Part shown: piece by piece, positions 8,739-17,653 of the stretch
Position numbering within the stretch: the first letter of the stretch is position 1
How the letters are laid out: every line of letters starts with the position of its first letter
Assembly (NCBI GenBank): GCA_963833745.1
Contig: CAWHZD010000007.1
Location: 248,001-312,000, forward strand
DNA: 64,000 bases
Direction of reading: 5' to 3'
Origin: AP-15 sp963833745
GTDB lineage: Bacteria > Pseudomonadota > Alphaproteobacteria > ATCC43930 > CGMCC-115725
Made by a program: the position numbers and the translations under genes
Notes under the pieces: generated by a model
Databases searched by the model: none
Seen by the model: the letters and a program-made list of their open reading frames with translations, nothing else
What the model was told of the DNA's origin: nothing

Positions 8739-9896
8739 TCAGTTGCGGCCCCAGAGAATCTTTGTCGCCCGGCGGGCGCCCTCGGTCAGAGCCTCGAATT
8801 TGGCCCAGCAGATCGAGGGGTGGCCGACGCGCGTGCCGATCCCGCAATCGGTTCCGGCGAGCACGTTCTCGCGACCGACGAGCCGCGCATACCGCACCAG
8901 CCGTTCGGCGACGAGGTCGGGATGCTCGATGAAATCGGTGCAATGGCCGACGACGCCGGGGACCAGGGTCGCACCGTCCGGCAGCTTCACCTCCTCGAAT
9001 ACCCGCCACTCGTGCTCGTGGCAGGGGTTGGAAGCTTCGATCGAAAAGCTCCCGGCGTGCACGCGAAAGATCAAATCGATGATGTCCTGCAATGGGATGT
9101 CGTCGTGATGGGGGCCGTGATGACTGCCCCAGCACACATGCAGCCGCACCTTTTCTTTGGGGATGCCGGTCAGCGCGTGGTTCAGCGCCTCGACCCTGAT
9201 CGCGGCATATTCGCGGTACTGCGGCAAGCTGATCGCGGGTAGGCAATTCCATCCGTCGGGCAAGTCGGGGTCGTCGATCTGCAACACCAACCCGGCATCG
9301 ACGATCGCCTGGTATTCCTCGTGCATGACATCGGCGATCGCGAACACGAATTCCTCGTCGCTCTTGTAGTATTCGTTCGCCAGCCAATGCTCGATCGTGC
9401 CCGGCGAGTTGGCCGGCAGAAACCCCTCGGCGGGGTTGACGCCCGCGAGGGCGGCTTTGAAATTGGCGATGTCGGCGGCGAGATCGGCCTGCCCGGTGTA
9501 GCGCAATTTCTCGACGCAGACCGGCGTCGTCGGCGGGCCGACCGGCCGCGCCCGCGGGTTGGCCGCAAAGTAATCGGCAAACTTGGTCTCGTCGCGGGCG
9601 GTGATGCTGAGCCGCCGCGGGCCGGCGGAGGGGCGGGCCACATAACCGGCGATCCGCCAGCGGACATAATCGGTAAAGTTGGTTTTCGACAATTCGCCGT
9701 CGTTGACGCTGTCGAGACCACACTGCGCCTGACGCTGCACGGTTTCGGCCACCGCCGATTTGAGCCGCCGGTCGAGCGCCAGCTTGTCGTACGGTTCGCC
9801 ATTGGCCTTGGCGGCGACCATTGGCCTCAGATCGGCCGGACGCGGCAGCGAACCGGCATGGGTCGTCATGATCCGCTCGGTGCTATGCAGCAGCAT
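8739..9896 (-). CDS. MetE C-terminal-domain-like protein (cobalamin-independent methionine synthase family)
   Basis: A 385-residue TIM-barrel protein beginning MLLHSTERIMTTHAGSLPRP. It keeps the zinc/thiolate set of the MetE catalytic half: H253 and C255 in RLHVCWG, an acidic residue near 287 and C351 in AGTDCGIG. It lacks the N-terminal domain of full MetE (about 750 residues), so it belongs to the short family that uses unknown methyl donors or acceptors and is often annotated epoxyalkane:CoM transferase-like or methionine synthase II. GGGAGG lies six bases before the ATG at 9896. It is divergent from mscL. Confidence 0.83.
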   Translation of the reverse strand: MLLHSTERIMTTHAGSLPRPADLRPMVAAKANGEPYDKLALDRRLKSAVAETVQRQAQCGLDSVNDGELSKTNFTDYVRWRIAGYVARPSAGPRRLSITARDETKFADYFAANPRARPVGPPTTPVCVEKLRYTGQADLAADIANFKAALAGVNPAEGFLPANSPGTIEHWLANEYYKSDEEFVFAIADVMHEEYQAIVDAGLVLQIDDPDLPDGWNCLPAISLPQYREYAAIRVEALNHALTGIPKEKVRLHVCWGSHHGPHHDDIPLQDIIDLIFRVHAGSFSIEASNPCHEHEWRVFEEVKLPDGATLVPGVVGHCTDFIEHPDLVAERLVRYARLVGRENVLAGTDCGIGTRVGHPSICWAKFEALTEGARRATKILWGRN

Positions 9897-10000
9897 TGAT
9901 GCCTCCCGTCGTTTCCCTTTATGGTCACCGCCGGTTATGGTCGCAGCCAGCGCCCGCGTTTTGTGCGACAATTCGGCAGTCCGGTAAAGGGAGGACGGCG

Positions 10001-10459
10001 GTGAGCGAACGCATTTCGTCTTCGATCGGCGTGCATCGGCCAGGCTGGGTGGGCGAGTTTCGTACCTTCATCATGCGCGGCAACGTCGTCGACCTTGCCG
10101 TCGGCATCATCATCGGCGTCGCCTTTACCGGGGTCGTGAACAGTCTGGTAAAGGACATCTTTACGCCGATCATCGGCCTGCTCGTCGGCGGCATCGACTT
10201 CACGAACATCTTCGTCACTTTGAAGGGGCCGCAGGTCGCGACACTCGCCGACGCGCAGAAAGCTGGCGCCGTGACTTTGAACATCGGCGTGTTTGTCAAC
10301 ACGGTGATCCAGTTCATCATTGTCAGCTTTGCGATCTTTTGGTTGATCAAGGCGCTGACCCGGTTGCATGTCCGCGAGGAGCCGGCCGCGGCCGCGCCGC
10401 CAAGAAGCGAGGTTCTGCTCGAAGAGATCCGCGACCTGCTCGCCGAAAGACACGCGTAG
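10001..10459 (+). CDS. mscL: Large-conductance mechanosensitive channel
   Basis: A 152-residue protein with the MscL core: FRTFIMRGNVVDLAVGIIIGVAF (start of TM1), the pore and periplasmic loop, then NIGVFVNTVIQFIIVSFAIFW (TM2) and a cytoplasmic helix ending in EEIRDLLAERHA. It opens under membrane tension to release solutes during hypo-osmotic shock. GTG at 10001 is the start, six bases after AGGGAGG. A possible upstream extension overlaps the divergent gene and is not channel-like. The N terminus carries about 16 residues more than the E. coli protein. Confidence 0.95.
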   Translation: MSERISSSIGVHRPGWVGEFRTFIMRGNVVDLAVGIIIGVAFTGVVNSLVKDIFTPIIGLLVGGIDFTNIFVTLKGPQVATLADAQKAGAVTLNIGVFVNTVIQFIIVSFAIFWLIKALTRLHVREEPAAAAPPRSEVLLEEIRDLLAERHA

Positions 10460-10609
10460 TCTTTTGGTGTATCGGGTGGCGTATCGGATCGTTCGCTGGA
10501 GGCCGCGTCGGTCGGTTTTGTTGCCGACCGTTGGGACCGCGCCTTCTCGTAGCTGATCATCCGCCCGTGCCACCGCCGGCGTCGTGCGACCGGCGTGAGG
10601 AGCGTGATC

Positions 10610-11446
10610 GTGGACTACCGTCAAGAATTTGTTGTCGCTCCGGGTTCGAAGGTTGACCTGGCCAAGATCGACCCTTCATACACCGGGCGGCACGGTTCGC
10701 GCGAGAAGGCCGCTCCCGAGATCCGCGAGCAAGTCGAGCGGATGGACCGGCTGCAGTATCTTCTTTACGCGGACGCCCGCCAGTCGTTGCTGATCGTGCT
10801 GCAAGGGCTCGACGCCGCCGGGAAGGACGGTGTCATTCGCCACCTGTTTAGCGGCATGAACCCGCAGGGGACTTCGGTTGTCGGTTTCAAAGAGCCGACC
10901 AAGACGGAGCTCGCCCACGATTTTCTGTGGCGTGCGCACATGCCTGCGCCCGGCCACGGCGAGGTGGTCATCTACAACCGATCGCACTACGAAGACGTGC
11001 TGGTCGTGCGCGTGCACAACCTTGTCGCCCAGTCCGTTTGGTCGCAACGCTATGAGCTGATCAACGGTTTCGAGAAGATGCTGGCCGACAACCGCACCCG
11101 CATCCTCAAGTTTTATCTCCATATCGGCGCCCGCGAACAGCTCGCACGCTTCAAGCAGCGGCTCGATGACCCGGCGCGGCATTGGAAAATCAGTGAAAGC
11201 GATTACTCCGAGCGCACCCTTCGGGGGAAATATCTGGAAGCCTATGAGGATGCCCTGGCGCTGACGAGCACAAAATGGGCGCCCTGGTTTGTGATCCCGG
11301 CCAATCACAAATGGTTTCGCAACCTTGCGATCTCGCAGATCGTTGCGGACGCGATGGAAGAGATGGGGCTCAAATCGCCTCGGCCGCATGTCGATCTCGC
11401 CGAGATCCGTCGCAAATACCACGCCGCCGAACGCGAAATGCTTTGA
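10610..11446 (+). CDS. ppk2: Polyphosphate kinase 2 family protein
   Basis: A protein of about 278 residues with a Walker A motif GLDAAGKDG, a lid-type arginine region and Walker B VVIYNRSHYEDVL, followed by KFYLHI and HWKISESDYSER typical of the PPK2 class that transfers phosphate from polyphosphate to nucleotides. Whether it uses NMP or NDP cannot be read from the sequence alone. I placed the start at GTG 10610, seven bases after GAGGAG; GTG codons at 10595 and 10604 are also in frame but too close to or upstream of that site. Confidence 0.9.
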   Translation: MDYRQEFVVAPGSKVDLAKIDPSYTGRHGSREKAAPEIREQVERMDRLQYLLYADARQSLLIVLQGLDAAGKDGVIRHLFSGMNPQGTSVVGFKEPTKTELAHDFLWRAHMPAPGHGEVVIYNRSHYEDVLVVRVHNLVAQSVWSQRYELINGFEKMLADNRTRILKFYLHIGAREQLARFKQRLDDPARHWKISESDYSERTLRGKYLEAYEDALALTSTKWAPWFVIPANHKWFRNLAISQIVADAMEEMGLKSPRPHVDLAEIRRKYHAAEREML

Positions 11447-12025
11447 CCCAAATCAGTCGAGCTGCGCGGCACGTCGGCTCCGGGGTCGGGCCGTACCCGA
11501 GATAATTTTGGGGCGACCGAGGGGCGACCGACGGGGCGCCCCCTGCCGGCCGATTTCGCGCGAGGCTGCATGGTCTGGATTGCGGATCAGTCGGCTTAAG
11601 TAACCAAGCCGTTGGTTGCCGCCCGATCCGACACCTCGTTAACAAATCTTTGGGATTTTAATTCGTCATCGGGGCAGCGTCCTCTTGCTCCCAAAGCCCC
11701 GTTTAGATGTTTTAAGCAGTGACGGACGGCCAAAGAATAGAAATTAAGGATTGCAGCAATAGAGGAAAAATTCGTTGGCAACGTCCAGCTGAACCGCTGC
11801 TGATCCCGAAAAGCGTCCAACAGAGAAAATGCAGGGGCGGGTTGACAAGCCCGATTTACGCTGTTTAGCTTGAGCCGTCCTTACCTGTCTTACCCGGATA
11901 GAGCGGCAACGATCCGGGACGACGCCAGTCTGCATTCCTGAGCCCATCCAATACAATTGGCATGGCGGCGCGTCCGCTTTGCCCTGCGGTCACGGAGTGC
12001 CCCAACGAGAAGGAGAAGCTGTCGG
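11447..12025. other. Intergenic stretch without a supported gene
   Basis: About 580 bases. The first part contains repeated GGGGCGACC units and a GGGGCGCCCC palindrome near 11536 that could act as a transcript end for ppk2. The middle (about 11640-11860) is AT-richer, and the end probably holds the rlpA promoter. No open frame here shows a recognisable motif or a good ribosome site. Confidence 0.5.
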
Positions 12026-12682
12026 ATGCCTTTGCGACAGACGATCGGCATTTCCCTTGCGCTGTTGATGGCTTCCACCGCGGCGCTGGCGAAAGCGCCG
12101 GAGAAAGGCGCCTACCAATCGAGCACCCCGCCAACCGCGGACCCCGCCAAATCGTCCAATCGATCGGGCAAAGCCCGCGCCGCGCACAAAGCCGCCCCGT
12201 TCCGCTGGCCGTCGCGGCTCGCCTTCCACCGCGGCGGACACAACCGGTACCGCAGCTCCGACACCGCGGAAAACAGCGCCTCTGTGCCTGATCCCAATTC
12301 GGGGCCGACGCACACCACCGGATTTCAGGAAATCGGCCAAGCGGCGTGGTACGACCTCGTCGGCAACCGCACTTCGAGCGGCGAACGGCTCGACACCGAG
12401 ACGCCGACCGCGGCGCACCGCTCGTTGCCGCTCGGCTCATGCGCCAAGGTGACGAACCTCGACACCGGGCACTCGGTGATCGTCAGGATCAACGACCGGG
12501 GCCCCTACAGCCGCCGCTTTATCATCGATCTGTCGCCGCGTGCCGCCGAAGAGCTCGGGATGATGCATGCCGGGGTCGCCGCGGTCGCGGTCGAGCCGGT
12601 AGCGGCCGCGGCCGCGACGCCAAACGCGGCAACTCCGGCGGTCGCGGTTTATCGGGAACAGGCCGCGAATGTGACACGCTAG
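12026..12682 (+). CDS. rlpA: RlpA-like septal-ring lytic transglycosylase
   Basis: A 218-residue exported protein. Residues 1-22 form a signal peptide (ISLALLMASTAALAKA), then comes a basic, low-complexity linker, and residues about 105-190 form the double-psi beta-barrel RlpA domain with QAAWYDLVGNRTSSGE, AAHRSLPLG, NDRGPYSRRFIIDLS and AAEELGM. RlpA cuts peptide-poor peptidoglycan glycan strands near the division site. No SPOR domain follows; the tail is alanine/valine rich, so this is the short form. AGGAG lies upstream of the ATG at 12026. Confidence 0.88.
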   Translation: MPLRQTIGISLALLMASTAALAKAPEKGAYQSSTPPTADPAKSSNRSGKARAAHKAAPFRWPSRLAFHRGGHNRYRSSDTAENSASVPDPNSGPTHTTGFQEIGQAAWYDLVGNRTSSGERLDTETPTAAHRSLPLGSCAKVTNLDTGHSVIVRINDRGPYSRRFIIDLSPRAAEELGMMHAGVAAVAVEPVAAAAATPNAATPAVAVYREQAANVTR

Positions 12683-12708
12683 CTGGGCCTCGGACCCTGT
12701 TGGGGCTA

Positions 12709-12978
12709 ATGACGAAACCGTCCCAGGGACCGCGCGCCACCACGACGCGGCCAAAAATTGCGCCCCCGCCCAGTGCTTGCGACGGCCATTTCGACATCTT
12801 CCGGCCCTGCGACCGTTTTCCGCTGAGTGCGCGACGCGGCTACACCCCGCTGCCCGCCACGGTCGAGCAATATCTGGCGATGTCGGAGACGATCGGCGTC
12901 GAGCGCATGGTGATCGTGCAGCCGAGCGTCTACGGAGCCGACAACGCCTGCACCCTCTGCGGTTTTCCGGCGGGCTGA
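12709..12978 (+). pseudogene. Truncated amidohydrolase (2-pyrone-4,6-dicarboxylate hydrolase-like) remnant
   Basis: The 89 residues include CDGHFDIFRPCDRFPLS, YTPLPATVEQYLAM and ERMVIVQPSVYGADNA, the N-terminal third of the amidohydrolase-2/LigI-like family. Intact members are about 280-300 residues and have a metal-binding HxH in the first strand; here the second His is Asp (GHFD), and the reading frame stops just after the second strand. No downstream frame continues the fold. I read it as a deletion remnant. Confidence 0.65.
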
Positions 12979-12987
12979 GCCAACGCC

Positions 12988-13416
12988 TCAGCCGGCGGCC
13001 GGGTCGAGATGCAGATGGCGCTCGATCCGGCGGACACGCTCTTCGAGCTCGCTGATCATGATGCCGTGGCCGAGCACCGCGGCGTGATAGTGGGTCAGGG
13101 TCTCGCGCAAATCCGCGAGGCCGGTGGAAAGCTCGTCGAGCTTGCAGTCGTGCCGGTTGACGACGCCGGCGAGTTCGTCGAGCTTCTTCGTGTGGCCGTT
13201 GGCGGTGAGGATCAGCTCGTTGAGCTTGCTCGAGTGTTCGTCAAACCGCCGGTCGTGCTCGTCAAGACGCGCCTCGACCGCGTCAAAGCGGCGGTCGACC
13301 GCGTCGAACCACCGGTCAACCGAATCGAACCGGCGGTCGTGCCCGGAAACGATGCGGGCGACCTCAGTCAACAGCTGATAGACGGCGGCGATATCGGGGC
13401 CGTTGCGCTCACCCAT
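12988..13416 (-). CDS. Small coiled-coil protein with repeated RRFDxVD/RRFDEH units
   Basis: A 142-residue protein made almost entirely of short repeats: DRRFDSVDRWFDAVDRRFDA and then HDRRFDEH, TKKLDELAG and CKLDELSTG. The pattern predicts one long coiled coil, ending in a leucine-poor ISELEERVRRIERHL segment. There is no signal peptide. Similar proteins occur in alphaproteobacteria, some near phage or toxin genes, but no function is established. It could be a structural or scaffolding protein. Confidence 0.6.
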   Translation of the reverse strand: MGERNGPDIAAVYQLLTEVARIVSGHDRRFDSVDRWFDAVDRRFDAVEARLDEHDRRFDEHSSKLNELILTANGHTKKLDELAGVVNRHDCKLDELSTGLADLRETLTHYHAAVLGHGIMISELEERVRRIERHLHLDPAAG

Positions 13417-13423
13417 CCCGGCA

Positions 13424-13640
13424 TTATCCGCGATATTGCAGAATTGTCAGCCCGGCATTGAGGTCGGCCAGATACATCAGCCCATCGGGCGCGGCATAGA
13501 CATCGTTCGACTGGATCGCTGAACATGTAACCGACATCGGCGTGGCCGTTGTGCACCATCTCCTGCACACCATCGCCACGCCCGCCCTGGTCGCAGCTGC
13601 TGACAAAGTCGATGTTGCCCGCCGACACCGTGATCATCGG
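13424..13640 (-). pseudogene. Frameshifted C-terminal remnant of an LVIVD-type beta-propeller protein
   Basis: Two adjacent reverse frames together read MVHNGHADVGYMFSDP and then IQSNDVYAAPDGLMYLADL followed by NAGLTILQYRG, which resembles the last blade of LVIVD-repeat propellers (QSNDVxxDDRGxIYxxDR). The frame changes near 13510, and nothing upstream supports the rest of the gene. Treat it as a decayed fragment. Confidence 0.4.
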
Positions 13641-13731
13641 GTGGTTCCTTCCACAGCCTGAAACGAACCGACTGCTCTCGCCAGGTTACCGTCACCCCCG
13701 CGAAAGAGCGTCTGAATCAATCCTGAAGCGC

Positions 13732-13855
13732 GTCATTCCGGGGCGCGGGCATCGCCCCGCGAACCCGGAACCCAAGGACAACGCCCACGAATATGAAGGC
13801 GAACCGCCGGTTTCATGGGTTCCGGGCCTGTCCTTTCGGGACATCCCGGAATGAC
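13732..13855. repeat. Intergenic palindromic (REP/BIME-like) repeat
   Basis: The stretch begins GTCATTCCGGG and ends with its near complement CCCGGAATGAC, with inner inverted arms (GGTTCCGGG and CCGGAACCC). It has no coding character. Such paired palindromes are common between genes in alphaproteobacteria and often mark transcript ends. A related hairpin CCCGCTTTCGCGGG lies at 13937-13950. Confidence 0.65.
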
Positions 13856-14001
13856 CGAGCTGCGGGACGGGATTTCTTCACAAACTCGAAAGCGGGTGCC
13901 CAGGGCGTCAGTTGGGGCCATCGGGGCTCTTGGATTCCCGCTTTCGCGGGAACGACGAACAAGCGCTGAATAAGCGATATGGCCATTTCGGTCGATTATC
14001 C

Positions 14002-14406
14002 TCAGCGCGCCTGGCTCTGCCCGAAGTATTCGACGTCCGCGGGGCGGGGTTTCCAGCCGGGATTGCTCGGCCATTCCCATGTCCGGCCGGACATGCCGGC
14101 GCCGTAGCGCACGCGGAACAGCAAGGTCCGGCTCGGGCCGTTGACGTATTCGTGCAATTCGCCGCGCGGATGGACGACGAACGACCCCGGCACGATCTCG
14201 AGCGTCTCGTTCGGGGTGCGCATCGTGCCGCCGCCCTCGAAGCAGAAATAGATCTCGGTCGCGTCCGGGTGGCAATGATAGGGGCTGGTCTGCCCCGGCT
14301 CCCAGCAGGCGACCGTGACATCGCCCTCGCCGGTGGTGCCGAGCACCTTTTCCATGTGTTTTTTGGGGTCGAAGACCTGCTCGGTTTGCAAATTGAAGCT
14401 GTACAT
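14002..14406 (-). CDS. Cupin-domain protein
   Basis: A 134-residue single-cupin protein. Motif 1 is SPYHCHPDATEIYFCFEG (about residues 41-58) with the His/His/Glu metal ligands, and motif 2 is around VHPRGELHEYVN. A C-terminal stretch rich in Trp and Pro follows. Function ranges from isomerase to dioxygenase in this superfamily, so no reaction is given. GGAGGAG precedes the ATG at 14406. It is divergent from the PEP-mutase/isocitrate-lyase-family gene, and the two may share a regulated interval. Confidence 0.85.
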   Translation of the reverse strand: MYSFNLQTEQVFDPKKHMEKVLGTTGEGDVTVACWEPGQTSPYHCHPDATEIYFCFEGGGTMRTPNETLEIVPGSFVVHPRGELHEYVNGPSRTLLFRVRYGAGMSGRTWEWPSNPGWKPRPADVEYFGQSQAR

Positions 14407-14540
14407 CGGCTCTCCTCCAAAGGTTGCCAGCAACCTAGGCCGTGCGCCGCCGGCCAGCAAGAAAAGCGGGTCGGATCGGACTGGACGAGGCGGCACATCG
14501 GGGCCATAGCTCTGCTCGACAGATCGAGTGGGAGGGACCA

Positions 14541-15425
14541 GTGACCCAGGCGCGCCGCCTTCGCGAATTGCTGCACCGGGACGGCATGGTGGTGGCGCCC
14601 GGCGCCTATGACTGCATCACCGCCAAATTGATCGCGCAGGCCGGGTTCGACGCCGTCTACATGACCGGCGCCGGCACTGCGGCGACCTTGGGCTATCCCG
14701 ATTTCGGGCTGGTGACGATGTCGGAGATGGTCGGCAACGCCCGGCGCATCGCCGCTGCGGTCGAGGTTCCGGTCATAGCCGATGCCGACACCGGCTACGG
14801 CAACGAGCTCAACGTTTTTCGCACGGTGCGCGAATACGCGACCAGCGGGGTCGCCGGCATCCATATCGAGGACCAGGGCTTTCCAAAGAAATGCGGCCAT
14901 CTCGACGACAAGGAGATCGTGCCGCGCGAGGACTGGCTGGCCAAGATCCGCGCTGCCGCCGCGGCCCGCCGCGACCGCGATTTCGTGATCATCGCGCGCA
15001 CCGACGCGCGCGCCGTGGCGGGCTTCGACGAAGCGGTCGCGCGCGCGAACGCAGCACTCGCCGTCGGCGCCGACATGGCCTTTGTCGAGGCGCCGCAGAC
15101 CCTCGACGAGGTCGCCGCAGTGCCCCGCCTGGTCAGCGGCCCGTGCCTGCTCAACGTCGTCTATGGCGGCAAAACCCCGGACCTCGACCTGCGCGAAGCC
15201 GAGGCGATGGGCTACAAGCTCGCGATCGTCCCCGGCCTGTTGATCAAATGTGTGGTCGGCATCTGTGAAGAAAAGCTCGCGGAGCTGAAGGCGATCCATC
15301 GTCATCCGAGGCCGCCGAAGGAAATGACCGTGCGCGAGATGTTCCAGCGCGTCGGCGCCGACGAATGGGACGCCCGCCGCCATCTGTTCCGCGCCGCCGC
15401 TCCGACCCGCAACGCGGCGGAGTAG
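14541..15425 (+). CDS. Isocitrate lyase/PEP mutase-family protein
   Basis: A 294-residue TIM barrel with GAYDCITAKLIAQAGFDAVYMTG, the metal-binding PVIADADTGYGN, and the catalytic loop FPKKCGHL (active-site Cys of lyase-type members). Members include methylisocitrate lyase, oxaloacetate decarboxylase and carboxyphosphonate mutase. The KKCGH loop favours a C-C lyase or hydrolase over a phosphonate mutase, but the substrate is not fixed by sequence. The start is GTG 14541 after GGGAGGG. Confidence 0.87.
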   Translation: MTQARRLRELLHRDGMVVAPGAYDCITAKLIAQAGFDAVYMTGAGTAATLGYPDFGLVTMSEMVGNARRIAAAVEVPVIADADTGYGNELNVFRTVREYATSGVAGIHIEDQGFPKKCGHLDDKEIVPREDWLAKIRAAAAARRDRDFVIIARTDARAVAGFDEAVARANAALAVGADMAFVEAPQTLDEVAAVPRLVSGPCLLNVVYGGKTPDLDLREAEAMGYKLAIVPGLLIKCVVGICEEKLAELKAIHRHPRPPKEMTVREMFQRVGADEWDARRHLFRAAAPTRNAAE

Positions 15426-15514
15426 CTCCGCGTTTCATGCAACCACCTTCGGCGCGTGCCCCTCACCCTCCCGCTAGGCGGGTCCCTCCCTCTCCCCGCA
15501 CGCGGGGCGAGGGT

Positions 15515-16210
15515 TTGGCTGAGCGACCGCTCGCCGACCGCATTCTCTACCGCGACGCGCTGATCCTGATCATCGACAAGCCTGCGGGGATCGCCGTGCA
15601 TCCCGGGCCCGGCGGCGGTCCGAACCTCGAAAGCGGGTTTGACGCGTTGCGCTTCGGGCTTCCCCACCCTCCCGCCCTGGGCCACCGGCTCGACCGCGAC
15701 ACCAGCGGCTGTCTGGTGCTGGGGCGCCATCCAAAGGCGTTGCGGCGGCTCGGTGCGCTGTTCGCCGTGGGCAAGATCGAGAAAATCTACTGGGCGATTG
15801 TCGAGGGGCGCCCTTTGCAAGGCCAGGGCCGGATCGACACCGGGCTGAGGAAGCTCACTCGGGCGGGCGGCTGGCGGATGGTTATCGACCCGGCCGGTCG
15901 GCGCGCGGTCACCGATTATGGCGTGCTCGGTGTCGCCGACGGTCGCGCCTGGCTCGAATTACGCCCGCGCACCGGCCGCACCCACCAGATCCGCGTCCAT
16001 TGCGCCGCCCTCGGCTGCCCGGTCGCCGGCGATCCCGTCTACGGCCGAGGCGTTGGCGGAATGCTGCTCCATGCCCGCGCCATTGCCGTACCGCTCTACC
16101 CGGCAAAGCCGCCGATCACGGTGACCGCTCCGCCGCCGCCGCACATGCTGAATGCGCTCGCCCGGTTTGCGTACGACGCGAGCAGCAACGCGGTCACCTA
16201 TGCCGAATGA
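15515..16210 (+). CDS. RluA-family pseudouridine synthase
   Basis: A protein of about 231 residues with the RluA catalytic motif GHRLDRDTSGC (active-site Asp), then EKIYWAIVEG and GRTHQIRVHCAALGCPVAGDPVYG. It isomerises uridine to pseudouridine in rRNA or tRNA. No N-terminal S4 domain is present, so it is a short RluA/TruC-like member. I favour TTG 15515, because the stretch between an upstream ATG (15437) and this point contains a REP-like sequence (CCCCGC...GCGGGG) rather than protein-like coding sequence. Confidence 0.85.
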   Translation: MAERPLADRILYRDALILIIDKPAGIAVHPGPGGGPNLESGFDALRFGLPHPPALGHRLDRDTSGCLVLGRHPKALRRLGALFAVGKIEKIYWAIVEGRPLQGQGRIDTGLRKLTRAGGWRMVIDPAGRRAVTDYGVLGVADGRAWLELRPRTGRTHQIRVHCAALGCPVAGDPVYGRGVGGMLLHARAIAVPLYPAKPPITVTAPPPPHMLNALARFAYDASSNAVTYAE

Positions 16211-16406
16211 TGACAGGCGGAGATAAAAGCCGGTATGAGTCGAGATCGCTGCTTGATACCGCGGCATTTCTCGGGCGGCTTTCTGTGAGATTTTGCTTCT
16301 GCCTGTTCTCCGGACAGCCACAGTCCAACTTCACCTCCCGCTTAACCGGCACCCCGCAGCACCGAGGTGCGGCGCGGCAAACACCCGAATTCGCTTCATA
16401 GTCGCC

Positions 16407-16649
16407 GTGTCCCCTTTTGTCGCCGTGATCCTGATCTGCCTCAATTCGGTGGCGCCCGCAGCCTGCAACGAGACGACCGCTGCGGACGTGCTCTCGAACG
16501 GTGTCGAGAACGAGCTGTCCTGTGTGATGGGCTGGCAAGACGTCGTCGCCCGCTCGGCGCTGGCGCGCGAAATCGGCAAGACGGCCTACGTCAAGACACT
16601 GTGTCGACGCGCGGCTGCCGCGACGAGAAGCCCGGCGACGCCGCGTTAA
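16407..16649 (+). CDS. Small exported protein of unknown function
   Basis: About 80 residues: a hydrophobic start (SPFVAVILICLNSVAPAAC) that fits a signal peptide or lipobox-like end, then VENELSCVMGWQDVVARSALAREIG...YVKTLCRR. Two later cysteines and a VKTLCRR end resemble a family of short secreted proteins in alphaproteobacteria known only as hypothetical. GTG 16407 is assumed as the start and no strong ribosome site is visible. It lies 66 bases before the zinc hydrolase of the quinoprotein region. Confidence 0.45.
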   Translation: MSPFVAVILICLNSVAPAACNETTAADVLSNGVENELSCVMGWQDVVARSALAREIGKTAYVKTLCRRAAAATRSPATPR

Positions 16650-16714
16650 GATACGCTGCCGCCGGCCGGCATTGGGCTTCGTGCCCCGTCCGTTAATTCG
16701 CCCGGGAGACGTGT

Positions 16715-17653
16715 TTGCCAAAGTTCCGGCTCAACTCGATCGGCGCGGTGATCTTGGGGATCCTTGTCGCCGTGTCGGGATCCGCCCGCGGCGAAACCGT
16801 CGCTCTAGCGGTAGCCGAAATCGCGTCCGGGGTCTTTGTCCACAACGGCGTCCAGCAGGACGCGTCGCCGGCCAACGACGACGAGATCGCCAACATCGGG
16901 TTTATCGTCGGAAACGACGCGGTCGCGGTGATCGACCCCGGCGGCAGCTATCGCGAAGGGGCGATGCTGCGGGCCGCGATCCGCGCCCGGACCGGGCTGC
17001 CGATCCGCTATGTGATCATGACCCATGTCCACCCCGACCATATCTTCGGCGCGGCCGCGTTTCGCGACGACCATCCCGACTTCATCGGGCACGCCAAGCT
17101 CCCCGGCGCCCTCGCCCAGCGCGGCGCCTATTACCTGCGCCGGCTGCACGAAACCCTCGGCGATGAAGCCAACGGCAGCGAGGTTGTGCCGCCGACCGTT
17201 CTGGTTTCGAGCCGCCTCGAACTCGATCTCGGCGGACGGCGCCTGGTCGTGTGGGCGCATGGGCCGGCTCACACCGACACGGATCTCTCGGTCTTCGACG
17301 AGAAGACGAGCACCTTCTGGCTCGCCGACCTGCTGTTTGTCGACCGCATCCCGGTCATCGACGGCAGCCTCGTCGGCTGGCTCGACGAGCTTCGCCAGGT
17401 GACCGCGATCCCGGCGGCCAGAGCCGTTCCCGGCCACGGGCCGGTCTCGGTGCCGTGGCCGCAAGCCGCGGCGGCCGAACAGCGCTATCTGGAAACCGTC
17501 GCGCGCGACACCCGCGCCGCGATCAAGGCGGGGATCGACATTGCCGACGCCTATCGCCATGTCGCACAGTCGGAGCGCGGACACTGGCTGCTGTTCGACG
17601 ATTATCACCCGCGCAACGTGACGGCGAGCTACAAGGAGCTCGAATGGGAGTGA
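16715..17653 (+). CDS. Quinoprotein relay system zinc metallohydrolase
   Basis: A 312-residue exported metallo-beta-lactamase-fold protein. It has a signal peptide at residues 1-26, then the zinc motif MTHVHPDHIFG (H104, H106, D108, H109), GPAHTDTDLSVF (third-site His and Asp) and AVPGHGPV near the end. This subfamily travels with PQQ alcohol dehydrogenases and SoxYZ-like carriers, and the next gene is exactly such a carrier. Its chemical role is unproven; hydrolysis of a carrier-bound thioester or persulfide is often assumed. The start is TTG 16715 with GGGAG six bases upstream. Confidence 0.86.
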   Translation: MPKFRLNSIGAVILGILVAVSGSARGETVALAVAEIASGVFVHNGVQQDASPANDDEIANIGFIVGNDAVAVIDPGGSYREGAMLRAAIRARTGLPIRYVIMTHVHPDHIFGAAAFRDDHPDFIGHAKLPGALAQRGAYYLRRLHETLGDEANGSEVVPPTVLVSSRLELDLGGRRLVVWAHGPAHTDTDLSVFDEKTSTFWLADLLFVDRIPVIDGSLVGWLDELRQVTAIPAARAVPGHGPVSVPWPQAAAAEQRYLETVARDTRAAIKAGIDIADAYRHVAQSERGHWLLFDDYHPRNVTASYKELEWE

